From Saprospiraceae bacterium (GTDB lineage: Bacteria > Bacteroidota > Bacteroidia > Chitinophagales > Saprospiraceae): a DNA stretch of 51,359 nucleotides. Below are positions 8,987-16,161 of the stretch, in pieces. The position numbers and the translations under genes were made by a program. Positions within the stretch are counted from its first letter, which is position 1, and each line of letters opens with the position of its first letter. The stretch spans positions 1-51,359 of the forward strand of contig JAIYAV010000145.1 in NCBI GenBank assembly GCA_027488855.1, in the 5' to 3' direction. The notes under the pieces were generated by a model. The model saw only the letters and a program-made list of their open reading frames with translations, had not been told where the DNA came from and ran no database searches.

Positions 8987-9271
8987 ATGGACACACAATG
9001 GCCCCTTTGGGAAGTCTTCATCCGCAGCAAACAAGGGCTTGACCACAAACACGTGGGGAGCCTACACGCTGCCGACGCACAAATGGCGATGGAAAACGCC
9101 AGAGATGTATACACCCGCCGCCGGGAAGGCGTGAGCATTTGGGTGGTGGAGTCGAAGCACATCCACGCCTCGAACCCCGATGAGCAGGAAGCTTTTTTTG
9201 ACCCGGCCGACGATAAGGCCTATCGGCACCCGACTTTTTATGAAGTACCCGATTCACTGACTCATATTTAA
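8987..9271 (+). CDS. paaB: Phenylacetyl-CoA epoxidase subunit PaaB
   Basis: PaaB is the small subunit needed for assembly of the PaaABCE epoxidase, linking PaaAC heterodimers. The 94-residue sequence carries the family's conserved start (WPLWEVFIRSKQGLDHKHVGSLHA), the central ARDVYTRRREGVSIWVV and the end DKAYRHPTFYEVPD. The ATG lies directly after the CACTTTT array, which replaces any ribosome binding site. The stop is 9 nt before paaC. Confidence 0.95.
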   Translation: MDTQWPLWEVFIRSKQGLDHKHVGSLHAADAQMAMENARDVYTRRREGVSIWVVESKHIHASNPDEQEAFFDPADDKAYRHPTFYEVPDSLTHI

Positions 9272-9280
9272 AGCTGAATT

Positions 9281-10063
9281 ATGTTTGAGGCCAATCCTTA
9301 TCCCGAGGAAGTAAATGCCGCGCTGAGCGATTTTTTGCTGCGCATGGCCGACACGAGCCTGGTTTTAGGGCACCGCCTGTCGGAGTGGTGCGGGCATGGG
9401 CCGATCTTGGAGCAGGATATTGCAATGTCCAATCTGGCGCTGGACCTGATCGGGCAAGCGCGCAACTGGTACCAATTGGCAGCAGTACAACTCGGTCAGG
9501 GACAAAGTGAAGATGATCTCGCTTACCTCCGCGACGCAGGCCAATACCGCAATGTTTTGCTGGTAGAACTCCCAAATGGCGATTTTGGGCAAACCGTACT
9601 TCGGCAGTTTTTTTTCGACGCCTACCATTACCATTACTTAAAAGCCCTTACAGAATCGGGCGATGAAAACGTGGCCAATATTGCCATAAAATCCCTCAAG
9701 GAAGCAACCTATCACCTGAAATGGTCTTCAGAATGGGTTATCCGCCTGGGGGATGGTACCGAGGAAAGCCATCGGCGGATGGAAAATGCATTGCGGGAAT
9801 TGTGGGAGTTCACCGGGGAGTTGACGACTCCGAATGAGACCGATCAACTATTGACCATTATGGGCCTAACGCCTGATTTGAATTTGATCCGCCCCTTGTG
9901 GGAACAACAAGTCCAAGTCGTTTTGGCGGAAGCTACCCTTGAGATTCCCAATCGAGCCTGGATGCAAAAGGGGGGTAAAAATGGTGTGCATACCGAGCAC
10001 CTGGGATTCCTTTTGGCCGAAATGCAATTTTTACAACGGGCTTACCCCAATTGTGAATGGTGA
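9281..10063 (+). CDS. paaC: Phenylacetyl-CoA epoxidase structural subunit PaaC
   Basis: PaaC is the ferritin-like partner of PaaA. It stabilises the catalytic subunit and in characterised members lacks the iron site. The 260-residue sequence shows the family landmarks LRMADTSLVLGHRLSEWCGHGP, EDIAMSN-type helix (EQDIAMSNLALDLIGQARN) and HTEHLGFLLAEMQ near the C-terminus. The length is normal. It sits 9 nt after paaB and 16 nt before paaD. Confidence 0.95.
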   Translation: MFEANPYPEEVNAALSDFLLRMADTSLVLGHRLSEWCGHGPILEQDIAMSNLALDLIGQARNWYQLAAVQLGQGQSEDDLAYLRDAGQYRNVLLVELPNGDFGQTVLRQFFFDAYHYHYLKALTESGDENVANIAIKSLKEATYHLKWSSEWVIRLGDGTEESHRRMENALRELWEFTGELTTPNETDQLLTIMGLTPDLNLIRPLWEQQVQVVLAEATLEIPNRAWMQKGGKNGVHTEHLGFLLAEMQFLQRAYPNCEW

Positions 10064-10079
10064 CGACATCAAAAATAAA

Positions 10080-10568
10080 ATGCAAAACAATCACCACATC
10101 TGGCAAATCCTCGAATCCGTACATGACCCGGAAATCCCTGTCCTCAGTGTGGTTGACTTGGGTGTGGTGCGCTGCATCACACAAAATGAAACAGGTCTGG
10201 AAATCTACATCACTCCAACTTATTCCGGCTGCCCGGCGATGGACACCATTGCGATGGACATCAAAATGGCATTGGAACAAGCGGGATATTCAGCAGTGAA
10301 AGTAAACCTGGTACTGCAACCCGCGTGGACTACGGATTGGCTTTCCGCAGCAGGCAAACAAAAACTCCTGGCCTACGGCATTGCTCCCCCCGTTGAACCA
10401 CTCAGCAGCACCAAAGCTTTGTTTGGTGCGGAGCCAATCGTATCTTGCCCACAGTGTGGCTCCCAACATACAACTATGCTGAGTCGCTTTGGTTCAACCG
10501 CTTGCAAAGCATTGTACCGCTGCGAGGAATGCCTGGAGCCTTTCGATTATTTCAAATGCTTGCGCTAG
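10080..10568 (+). CDS. paaD: PaaD, iron-sulfur assembly factor for the phenylacetyl-CoA epoxidase
   Basis: PaaD is a DUF59/MIP18-type protein thought to help mature the Fe-S or di-iron centre of the epoxidase. From the ATG at 10080 it has 162 residues: a DUF59 domain ([21 protein letters not shown], then [14 protein letters not shown]) and a C-terminal zinc-ribbon-like part with CPQC and CEEC pairs plus a terminal FKC. The reading frame is open further upstream (from 9939), but that part overlaps paaC and the family begins at [13 protein letters not shown]. The stop is 4 nt before paaH. Confidence 0.93.
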   Translation: MQNNHHIWQILESVHDPEIPVLSVVDLGVVRCITQNETGLEIYITPTYSGCPAMDTIAMDIKMALEQAGYSAVKVNLVLQPAWTTDWLSAAGKQKLLAYGIAPPVEPLSSTKALFGAEPIVSCPQCGSQHTTMLSRFGSTACKALYRCEECLEPFDYFKCLR

Positions 10569-10572
10569 ACAA

Positions 10573-11706
10573 ATGAAAATAGGAATTGTAGGAACTGGAA
10601 CCATGGGGGCTGGGATTGCACAAGTAGCGGCTCAAGCTGGACATGAAGTGTTTTTGTACGATGCACAACCCCAGCTTGGCCAACAGGCCCTAGCGCGAAT
10701 TGACCAGAGTTTGCAAAAAGAAGTGGAAAAAGGTCGCTCTAGCCCCAGCGCAGTCATGGCCACCATGCAACGCATTGCCTGGGTGGATCAGTTGGAAAGA
10801 TTCCGTCCCTGCGACTGGGTTATTGAAGCCATTGTGGAGGATTTGGGCATCAAAAAAGAATTGTTCAGCCGTTTGGAAAAAGTGGTCAGTCCCAGCTGTC
10901 TTTTGGCCACCAATACCTCTTCACTTTCTGTAAGCGCCATCGCCGCCAGTTGTGAAAAGCCTGAACGGGTACTGGGTATGCACTTTTTTAATCCAGTTCC
11001 TTTGATGCAGCTGGTAGAAGTGATCCCGGCGATTCAGACAAACGAACAATGGCTGGATTGGGTAAAAGAAGAGTTGGCGCGTTGGGGGAAATTGCCCGTG
11101 GTGGCCAAAGACACCCCGGGTTTCATTGTCAATCGCATTGCCCGACCTTATTATACAGAGGCTTTGCGCATTCTGGACGAAGGGATTGCCGATTGCGCCA
11201 CCATTGATGCAGCCATGACCAGCCTGGGCGGCTTCCGCATGGGCCCTTTTCAATTGATGGACTTCATTGGTCACGATGTCAATTTTCGGGTGACCGAGAG
11301 TTTGTATCAAAGTTGTTACCAGGAGCCACGATACCGGCCTTCTTTTTCCCAAAAACGATTGTTTGAGGCGGGCTTTTGGGGTAAAAAAACAGGACGGGGC
11401 TTTTATGACTACAGTCGGGAAATGCCAAAAGCCAGCACCGATGAGACTTTATTGCAACAGGTTTTTGAACGCATTCTAATGATGCTCATCAATGAAGCGG
11501 CTGATGCGTTGCATTGGAATATTGCTTCGCAAGAGGACATTGATTTAGCGATGATGAAAGGCATGAACTTTCCCAAAGGGCCGCTCGAATGGGCGGAGGA
11601 ATGGGGCATTGCCCATTGTGTACAATCAATGGATGACTTATTTGCCTATTACCATGAGGAGCGGTATCGCTGTAGTGCGGGCCTGCGGCGGATGAAATTG
11701 CAATAG
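10573..11706 (+). CDS. paaH: 3-hydroxyacyl-CoA dehydrogenase PaaH
   Basis: This NAD-dependent enzyme oxidises a 3-hydroxyacyl-CoA. In the paa pathway that is 3-hydroxyadipyl-CoA to 3-oxoadipyl-CoA. The N-terminal Rossmann fold begins [17 protein letters not shown], the catalytic segment is [16 protein letters not shown], and [13 protein letters not shown] and [15 protein letters not shown] follow. A second C-terminal helical repeat ([22 protein letters not shown]) makes it 377 residues, longer than the single-repeat enzymes of about 280. The frame is open upstream (from 10489), but ATG 10573 fits the family N-terminus and the 4-nt gap after paaD. It is the last gene of the operon here. The ring-opening, isomerase, thiolase and ligase genes (paaZ, G, F, J, K) are not in the window. 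Confidence 0.92.
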   Translation: MKIGIVGTGTMGAGIAQVAAQAGHEVFLYDAQPQLGQQALARIDQSLQKEVEKGRSSPSAVMATMQRIAWVDQLERFRPCDWVIEAIVEDLGIKKELFSRLEKVVSPSCLLATNTSSLSVSAIAASCEKPERVLGMHFFNPVPLMQLVEVIPAIQTNEQWLDWVKEELARWGKLPVVAKDTPGFIVNRIARPYYTEALRILDEGIADCATIDAAMTSLGGFRMGPFQLMDFIGHDVNFRVTESLYQSCYQEPRYRPSFSQKRLFEAGFWGKKTGRGFYDYSREMPKASTDETLLQQVFERILMMLINEAADALHWNIASQEDIDLAMMKGMNFPKGPLEWAEEWGIAHCVQSMDDLFAYYHEERYRCSAGLRRMKLQ

Positions 11707-11711
11707 ACTTT

Positions 11712-11790
11712 ATGCACAATCTAAAATTCCGCCCCGAAAGTTTTAGACTTTCGGGGCGGTCGAGCAGAGCACTATTTCGTTCCTTTACCT
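11712..11790. repeat. Palindromic repeat, single unit of a family shared with 46.3 kb; probable bidirectional terminator
   Basis: A 13-bp perfect stem, CCGCCCCGAAAGT at 11729-11741 and ACTTTCGGGGCGG at 11747-11759, has a TTTAG loop. It lies between the convergent paaH and the small minus-strand gene at 11817. The surrounding bases (TATGCAC..TCTAAAA before and GAGCAGAGCACTATTTCG after) are also found at 46.3 kb, reverse-complemented. The stem differs from the 46.3 kb stem by compensated base pairs. Confidence 0.85.
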
Positions 11791-11816
11791 CAAATCTAAT
11801 CGTTCAGAAGTCAAGT

Positions 11817-12110
11817 TCACACCTCAGCTGCCACCCTCATACTCCAAGCCTCCGGCTTCCCTGCAAACAAAACCTTCGTTTTGCTCCAGGTGTTTCGAAA
11901 CAAGCCCGACTGCCGATACGCTTCCAAAGCCTCAGGCCCATCCCAAATGCTAAAAGTGAACATCACCTCCGGCTGGCCTTCCAGGTGCAGCAATTCCAAA
12001 TGCTGGCAACCAGGAAAATTACGGATCAGGTTTTTACTATCCTCAAAAATGACCAGAAAGTCTGCGATGCGCTCCTTTTGGAAGGTCATTTTCACCATTC
12101 GTTTCAGCAT
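11817..12110 (-). CDS. Antibiotic biosynthesis monooxygenase-like (ABM fold) small protein
   Basis: A 97-residue protein, MLKRMVKMTFQKERIADFL to the C-terminus, with the ferredoxin-like dimeric alpha/beta-barrel signature of the ABM family (FPGCQHLELLHLEG, FTFSIWDGPEALEAYRQS, RNTWSKTK). The motif FPGCQHLELL is typical of small uncharacterised Bacteroidota members. Family members include quinol monooxygenases, but many have no known activity, so no reaction is assigned. It begins 5 nt after the stop of the DUF62 gene on the same strand, so they form a two-gene unit. It is convergent with paaH. Confidence 0.8.
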   Translation of the reverse strand: MLKRMVKMTFQKERIADFLVIFEDSKNLIRNFPGCQHLELLHLEGQPEVMFTFSIWDGPEALEAYRQSGLFRNTWSKTKVLFAGKPEAWSMRVAAEV

Positions 12111-12115
12111 AAAGG

Positions 12116-12886
12116 CTAGTTTTTAAAATCAATTTGGATCGTATCTTCCAATTTTAGCCCCAGCATACTGCTCGCTTTGCCCATGTTGATGGACAACTCC
12201 AGGTAATCGGCGGAGTTGATCAGGCAGAGGGTTTCCCCTACGGCTACATCATAGTAATTGCGGCTCAATTTGAGGATGGGGTCGTGGCGTTTGAAGTACA
12301 GCTCAAATTCGCGGTTTTTGCCCACCCGTTCGAACAATTCCCGACTGATGTTGCTGATCACATTTTCGTATTGATCGATGTAAATCACTGCGCCCCGGAT
12401 GCGCTTGGGACTAATTACAGGCTGGAAGGTGATGCGCTGCACCATGTCGTTGACTGGCTCGGCAAACTCCTCGAATTTTTGGCCTTGGGTCAAGTGCCAA
12501 ACCGTTTGAGCAAAGACATCTTTGATGGGAAAAACGCTCGCCTCGGGTACTGGTAAGGAATAAACGGGGCCTTCCAACTGGTCAAACAACAGGGCGAATA
12601 AGCCATTGTCGGGCGCAATAAAATAGTGCCCAGCGTATTCCAGTCCCAAAAAGCGTTGTTCCGTGCTGGCCAAATCATTGACTCCAATCAAATGGATGCT
12701 GCCTTCGGGAAAATTTTTCCAGGTATTGCGCAAGATAAAAGCAGCCTGAACAATGTCGTAATTGTTGATATTGTGCGACACGTCCACAATCATCAAATCA
12801 GGTTTAGCACACAACAAAGCACCCTTGACCAGTGCGGAGTAGTAGTCTTGTAAGCCAAAATCGGTGGTCAAAGTTACAATAGCCAT
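12116..12886 (-). CDS. S-adenosyl-L-methionine hydroxide adenosyltransferase family protein (DUF62)
   Basis: Members of this family hydrolyse SAM to adenosine and methionine and are related to the SAM chlorinases and fluorinases. The 256-residue protein starts MAIVTLTTDFGLQDYYSALVKG. The family's Asp-Arg-His triad is visible at Asp71 and Arg78 (GVNDLASTEQRF) and His131 (VWHLTQG), with the spacing known for the hydroxide-adding enzymes. APDNGLF is the ligand-pocket motif. This argues for SAM hydrolase rather than halogenase activity. A two-gene unit with the ABM-like gene is likely. Its in vivo role in Bacteroidota is not established. Confidence 0.88.
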   Translation of the reverse strand: MAIVTLTTDFGLQDYYSALVKGALLCAKPDLMIVDVSHNINNYDIVQAAFILRNTWKNFPEGSIHLIGVNDLASTEQRFLGLEYAGHYFIAPDNGLFALLFDQLEGPVYSLPVPEASVFPIKDVFAQTVWHLTQGQKFEEFAEPVNDMVQRITFQPVISPKRIRGAVIYIDQYENVISNISRELFERVGKNREFELYFKRHDPILKLSRNYYDVAVGETLCLINSADYLELSINMGKASSMLGLKLEDTIQIDFKN

Positions 12887-13092
12887 CCTAGAGCGTTTTC
12901 CATTTATTTAGGCACAAAAATGATTTTCTCGTTCCTGAGTTAGTTCGATCGGCGCTAAAATCTTAATTTTACCCAAGATTTGAGCAAGGAACCTTTAAAA
13001 GGTACTAAGTACGGGAACAAAATTATTGTTTCAAACCTTTGCTTGTATATAAATACTATTTCAAAACCTTTTTGCTCATACATTAAAACGAC

Positions 13093-13098
13093 GGAGGG
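13093..13098 (+). promoter_or_regulatory. Shine-Dalgarno sequence deciding the phoH start
   Basis: GGAGGG ends 4 nt before the TTG at 13103. Strong Shine-Dalgarno sequences are rare in this window, so this one is informative and supports the TTG rather than any upstream start. Confidence 0.55.
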
Positions 13099-13102
13099 AC
13101 TA

Positions 13103-14134
13103 TTGAGCGAAATCATTTTAACCGTAGACGGCGTTGATCCACTGGAACTTTTCGGGGAAAACAACGCAAAACTGAACCTCTTACGCAAGGCATTTCCAGA
13201 AATCACCATTACCTCGCGGGGTAATAACCTGAAACTGGCCGGCGAAAAGAAATTCACCCAGGCTGCCAAAGCCAAATTCGAAATGATGGTCAAGTTGCTC
13301 AAAGAGCAGCATGCCCTTTCGACACAAGCAGTAGAAGACTTATTGCTGGGGGAAAACCTATGGGAAACCCGCTTGCCGGAGTCGGACAACAACCGCACCA
13401 TCCTGCACACCCGTGATGGCAAACCGATCAGGGCAAAAACCGTAAACCAACGAAAACTGGTTGAGGCTACCGAGCACAATGACATTGTGTTTGCCGTAGG
13501 CCCCGCTGGTACGGGCAAAACCTACACCGCAGTTGCCTTGGCTGTGCGCGCGCTCAAAAACCGCAAGGTCAAAAAGATCATTCTGACGCGCCCGGCGGTA
13601 GAAGCGGGGGAAAGTCTGGGTTTTTTGCCCGGCGACCTCAAGGAAAAGATCGACCCTTACCTGCGCCCACTTTACGACGCACTGGACGACATGATTGCCC
13701 CAGACAAACTGGCGCAATTCATGGCCAACCGCATCATCGAGATCGCGCCCCTAGCGTTCATGCGCGGGCGTACCCTCGACAATGCTTTCATCATCCTGGA
13801 CGAAGCGCAGAACTGCTCCACGCTCCAGCTCAAGATGTTCCTGACGCGCCTCGGGCCCAGTGCACAATGCGTCATCACTGGCGACTTGTCGCAGATCGAT
13901 TTGCCTTTCAACCAAAAATCGGGTTTGTACCGGGCGCTCCAGATTTTGCGCCATGTAGATGGCATTGCCGAAGTCGAGCTTAACGCCGACGATGTAGTGC
14001 GCCACCGCCTGGTGAAAGAAATCATCAACGCTTACGAAAAATCGGACAAGGCGATGCGGGATAGGGCCGAGCGGGAAGAAGCCGAACGGGAGGAAAAAGC
14101 TGCGCAAAAAGAGCTCCCCAAGGAAGAGGAATAA
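13103..14134 (+). CDS. PhoH-family ATPase (PhoH-like/YbeZ)
   Basis: PhoH-like proteins are RNA-associated P-loop NTPases linked to YbeY, rRNA maturation and phosphate stress. The Walker A motif is [20 protein letters not shown], the Walker B is [10 protein letters not shown], and [16 protein letters not shown] and [10 protein letters not shown] are also family hallmarks. The N-terminal half ([33 protein letters not shown]) is the KH-like RNA-binding region. I place the start at TTG 13103, giving 343 residues, because the GGAGGG sequence precedes it and the homologous region begins right after it. The 41 open codons upstream look non-coding. The charged C-terminal tail ([12 protein letters not shown]) is probably disordered. 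Confidence 0.92.
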   Translation: MSEIILTVDGVDPLELFGENNAKLNLLRKAFPEITITSRGNNLKLAGEKKFTQAAKAKFEMMVKLLKEQHALSTQAVEDLLLGENLWETRLPESDNNRTILHTRDGKPIRAKTVNQRKLVEATEHNDIVFAVGPAGTGKTYTAVALAVRALKNRKVKKIILTRPAVEAGESLGFLPGDLKEKIDPYLRPLYDALDDMIAPDKLAQFMANRIIEIAPLAFMRGRTLDNAFIILDEAQNCSTLQLKMFLTRLGPSAQCVITGDLSQIDLPFNQKSGLYRALQILRHVDGIAEVELNADDVVRHRLVKEIINAYEKSDKAMRDRAEREEAEREEKAAQKELPKEEE

Positions 14135-14146
14135 CTATTAGATTTG

Positions 14147-14175
14147 AGGCGAATTGTTTGATAAGCAATTCGCCT
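14147..14175. terminator. Inverted repeat downstream of phoH, possible terminator
   Basis: AGGCGAATTG at 14147-14156 pairs perfectly with CAATTCGCCT at 14166-14175 over a 9-nt loop, between the phoH stop and the OsmC ATG. The 3' side is A-rich rather than a T-run, so it is not a canonical intrinsic terminator. It could instead act in the OsmC leader. Confidence 0.45.
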
Positions 14176-14189
14176 TAAAAAATAAGAAC

Positions 14190-14597
14190 ATGACTTCAAC
14201 AGTTACCTACTTGGGTGAGCTGCGCACCACCGCCACCCACCTGGCTTCAAACACCAGCATCATTACCGATGCGCCGGTTGACAACCACGGCAAAGGAGAA
14301 GCTTTTTCCCCAACCGACCTCGTGGCTACGGCCTTAGCCAATTGTGCCCTCACCGTGATGGGCATTGGCGCTCGGGAGCGCGGTATCGACATGGATGGTG
14401 CAGAGGCCAGCATCACTAAACACATGGTCGCAAACCCTCGGCGCATTTCCAAAATTGAAATGACCATCACTTTTCCTGAGGGCAAAACCTACGATGACAA
14501 ACAAAAGCAAATTTTAGAGCAAATTGGCTACAATTGCCCCGTTGCCAAAAGTTTGCACCCTGATATTGAACAGGCCATCACCTTCATCTGGCCTTAA
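14190..14597 (+). CDS. OsmC-family peroxiredoxin-like protein
   Basis: OsmC/Ohr proteins reduce organic hydroperoxides with a pair of cysteines. Both are present: Cys52 in TALANCALTVMGIGARERG and Cys116 in IGYNCPVAKSLHPD. The sequence is 135 residues from ATG 14190, and GEAFSPTDLVATAL is the family's dimer-interface motif. A longer frame exists from 14154, but those codons overlap the inverted repeat after phoH. The short form is closer to the YhfA-like OsmC group than to Ohr (inference), so the true substrate is open. Confidence 0.9.
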   Translation: MTSTVTYLGELRTTATHLASNTSIITDAPVDNHGKGEAFSPTDLVATALANCALTVMGIGARERGIDMDGAEASITKHMVANPRRISKIEMTITFPEGKTYDDKQKQILEQIGYNCPVAKSLHPDIEQAITFIWP

Positions 14598-14627
14598 TGC
14601 TATGCTGTTCAGCCAACCCACGGAAAT

Positions 14628-14693
14628 CCCACGATTTAAATCGTGGGTGGTGGGAGGCCACACTTCGCCCCAACCCACGATTTTAATCGTGGG
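14628..14693. repeat. Two tandem 20-bp palindromes in front of aroA
   Basis: CCCACGATTTAAATCGTGGG at 14628-14647 is a perfect palindrome. A near copy, CCCACGATTTTAATCGTGGG at 14674-14693, follows after 26 bp. Both lie between the OsmC stop and the aroA ATG. They look like a dispersed palindromic repeat type, but could serve as tandem operators. No other copy was seen in the window. Confidence 0.85.
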
Positions 14694-14718
14694 CGCTGAG
14701 CGGGAATACCCAAGCATC

Positions 14719-15957
14719 ATGTACGCTATACGCAAAACCAACACTACTTTATCCGGCGAAATCACCCTGGCTGGTTCCAAAAGCATCAGCAACCGCAGCC
14801 TCATCATTCGGGCCTTGTGCGGTGAGAATTTCCCCATCTCCTTACTGGCCAATGCCAAAGACACCGATCTGTTGCAGAGCCTGCTGGCTAGCGCCGACCC
14901 GATCCGCGACGCAGGTGCCGCAGGAACCACCTTCCGCTTCATGACTGCGTACTTGGCTACCCAGCCCGGCACTCAAACCTTGACGGGGACGGAGCGGATG
15001 AAGCAACGCCCCATTGGCGTCCTCGTGGATGCGCTGCGTTCGTTAGGCGCACACATCGAGTACCTGGAGAAAGAAGGCTACCCCCCTTTGCTCATTGGCC
15101 CACCGGACAATTTTGGCATCAACAATAAAGTACAAATTTCGGCGGGTACCAGCAGCCAATACATCTCTGCACTGCTGATGATTGCGCCCACTTTGCCCAA
15201 TGGACTGGAACTGGAACTGGTGGGCAAAATTGTATCACGGCCTTACATCGAAATGACCCTGGCACAAATGGCTTATTTCGGCGTAGCGCACGAATGGGAA
15301 GGACAGTACATTTGGGTGGCTCCGCAGCAGTACCAGGCGCGGCCATTTGTGGTGGAAGCCGATTGGTCGGCGGCATCGTATTATTACATCATGGCAGCAT
15401 TTGCAGAAGAGGTAGACTTACAACTCAATGGTTTGTTCGCCGAAAGTTTGCAAGGGGATGCGGTCTTGACAGAGATCATGGCGCACCTTGGGGTGAAAAC
15501 TGCATTTAACGACAAAGGGATTCACTTGAGTAAAAGTGGCCAGCCGCTGCCAGCCGTTTTTGAATACGATTTTTTGCTTTGTCCCGATTTAGCCCAGTCC
15601 ATTGCCGTAGTCTGCGCTGGCCTGGGTGTAACTGGCCGTTTTACCGGGCTGGAAACCCTGCGCATCAAAGAAACGGATCGAATTGCTGCGCTGGATCAGG
15701 AATTGGCCAAAGTGGGAGTTAAGGTAATCGAAGAAGGAGTGGCCAATGATGGCAAGGAGTATTTCCGCATTGAAGGGAAGGCTCAAATGCCCAGCCCTGC
15801 ACCGGAATTTGCGACTTATGAAGACCACCGAATGGCGATGGCTTTTGCGCCATTGGCCTTTTTGGGGGAAGTTAAAATCCATGAGCCAGAGGTAGTGGTG
15901 AAGTCTTACCCCGATTTCTGGAGGGATTTGAAACAAGTAGGTTTTGAAATAGATTGA
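14719..15957 (+). CDS. aroA: 3-phosphoshikimate 1-carboxyvinyltransferase (EPSP synthase)
   Basis: This enzyme joins phosphoenolpyruvate to shikimate 3-phosphate, the sixth step of the shikimate pathway. Landmarks are the N-terminal substrate loop GEITLAGSKSISNRSLIIRAL, GAAGTTFRFMTAYLA, the basic segment ERMKQRPIGVLVDAL, SSQYISALLM, DWSAASYYY and the C-terminal KETDRIAAL and YEDHRMAMAFAP. From ATG 14719 it has 412 residues, the shorter form usual in Bacteroidota. The frame is open to 14524, but that part overlaps the OsmC gene and the palindromes and is not conserved. It is convergent with yifB. Confidence 0.95.
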   Translation: MYAIRKTNTTLSGEITLAGSKSISNRSLIIRALCGENFPISLLANAKDTDLLQSLLASADPIRDAGAAGTTFRFMTAYLATQPGTQTLTGTERMKQRPIGVLVDALRSLGAHIEYLEKEGYPPLLIGPPDNFGINNKVQISAGTSSQYISALLMIAPTLPNGLELELVGKIVSRPYIEMTLAQMAYFGVAHEWEGQYIWVAPQQYQARPFVVEADWSAASYYYIMAAFAEEVDLQLNGLFAESLQGDAVLTEIMAHLGVKTAFNDKGIHLSKSGQPLPAVFEYDFLLCPDLAQSIAVVCAGLGVTGRFTGLETLRIKETDRIAALDQELAKVGVKVIEEGVANDGKEYFRIEGKAQMPSPAPEFATYEDHRMAMAFAPLAFLGEVKIHEPEVVVKSYPDFWRDLKQVGFEID

Positions 15958-15973
15958 TCGTATTGATCCATAC

Positions 15974-16150
15974 GCAGCTTCGCTGCTTTGTTGCTAAAAG
16001 CGACAACAATGGCAGAACGGATAACACGGATAAAAGCGGATTAAAACGGATCAATTTTAGGTAACCACAAATTGATCCGTTTTAATCCGCTTTTATCCGT
16101 TTTCATCCGTTTTCCTAAATAATGTCGCTCTGCGCCGAAGGCGTGTAAAG
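15974..16150. repeat. Long palindromic repeat element, copy 1 (aroA/yifB junction)
   Basis: The core is an imperfect inverted repeat with arms of about 43 bp (16015-16057 and 16069-16114) made of ACGGAT units repeated every 9-11 bp. It is flanked on the left by a small hairpin, GCAGC-TTC-GCTGC (15974-15986), and TTGCTAAAAGCGACAA, and on the right by CGCCGAAGGCG. A second copy with the same architecture is at 36089-36261. The element fills the gap between two convergent genes and probably ends both transcripts. Confidence 0.9.
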
Positions 16151-16161
16151 TAGAAGATAAT

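Noticed and set aside
9939..10079. Upstream extension of paaD
   Set aside because: It overlaps the 3' end of paaC in another frame and has no counterpart in the PaaD family.
12116..12886. SAM-dependent chlorinase or fluorinase
   Set aside because: The Asp71/Arg78/His131 triad marks the hydroxide-adding (SAM hydrolase) group; no halogenase-specific insert was seen.
12980..13102. Upstream in-frame extension of phoH from a TTG at 12980
   Set aside because: The 41 extra residues ([13 protein letters not shown]..) look unlike the family N-terminus, and a good Shine-Dalgarno sequence points to the TTG at 13103.
16015..16114. Small coding genes within the palindromic elements
   Set aside because: Short open frames on both strands arise from the ACGGAT periodicity and are not preserved between the two copies.
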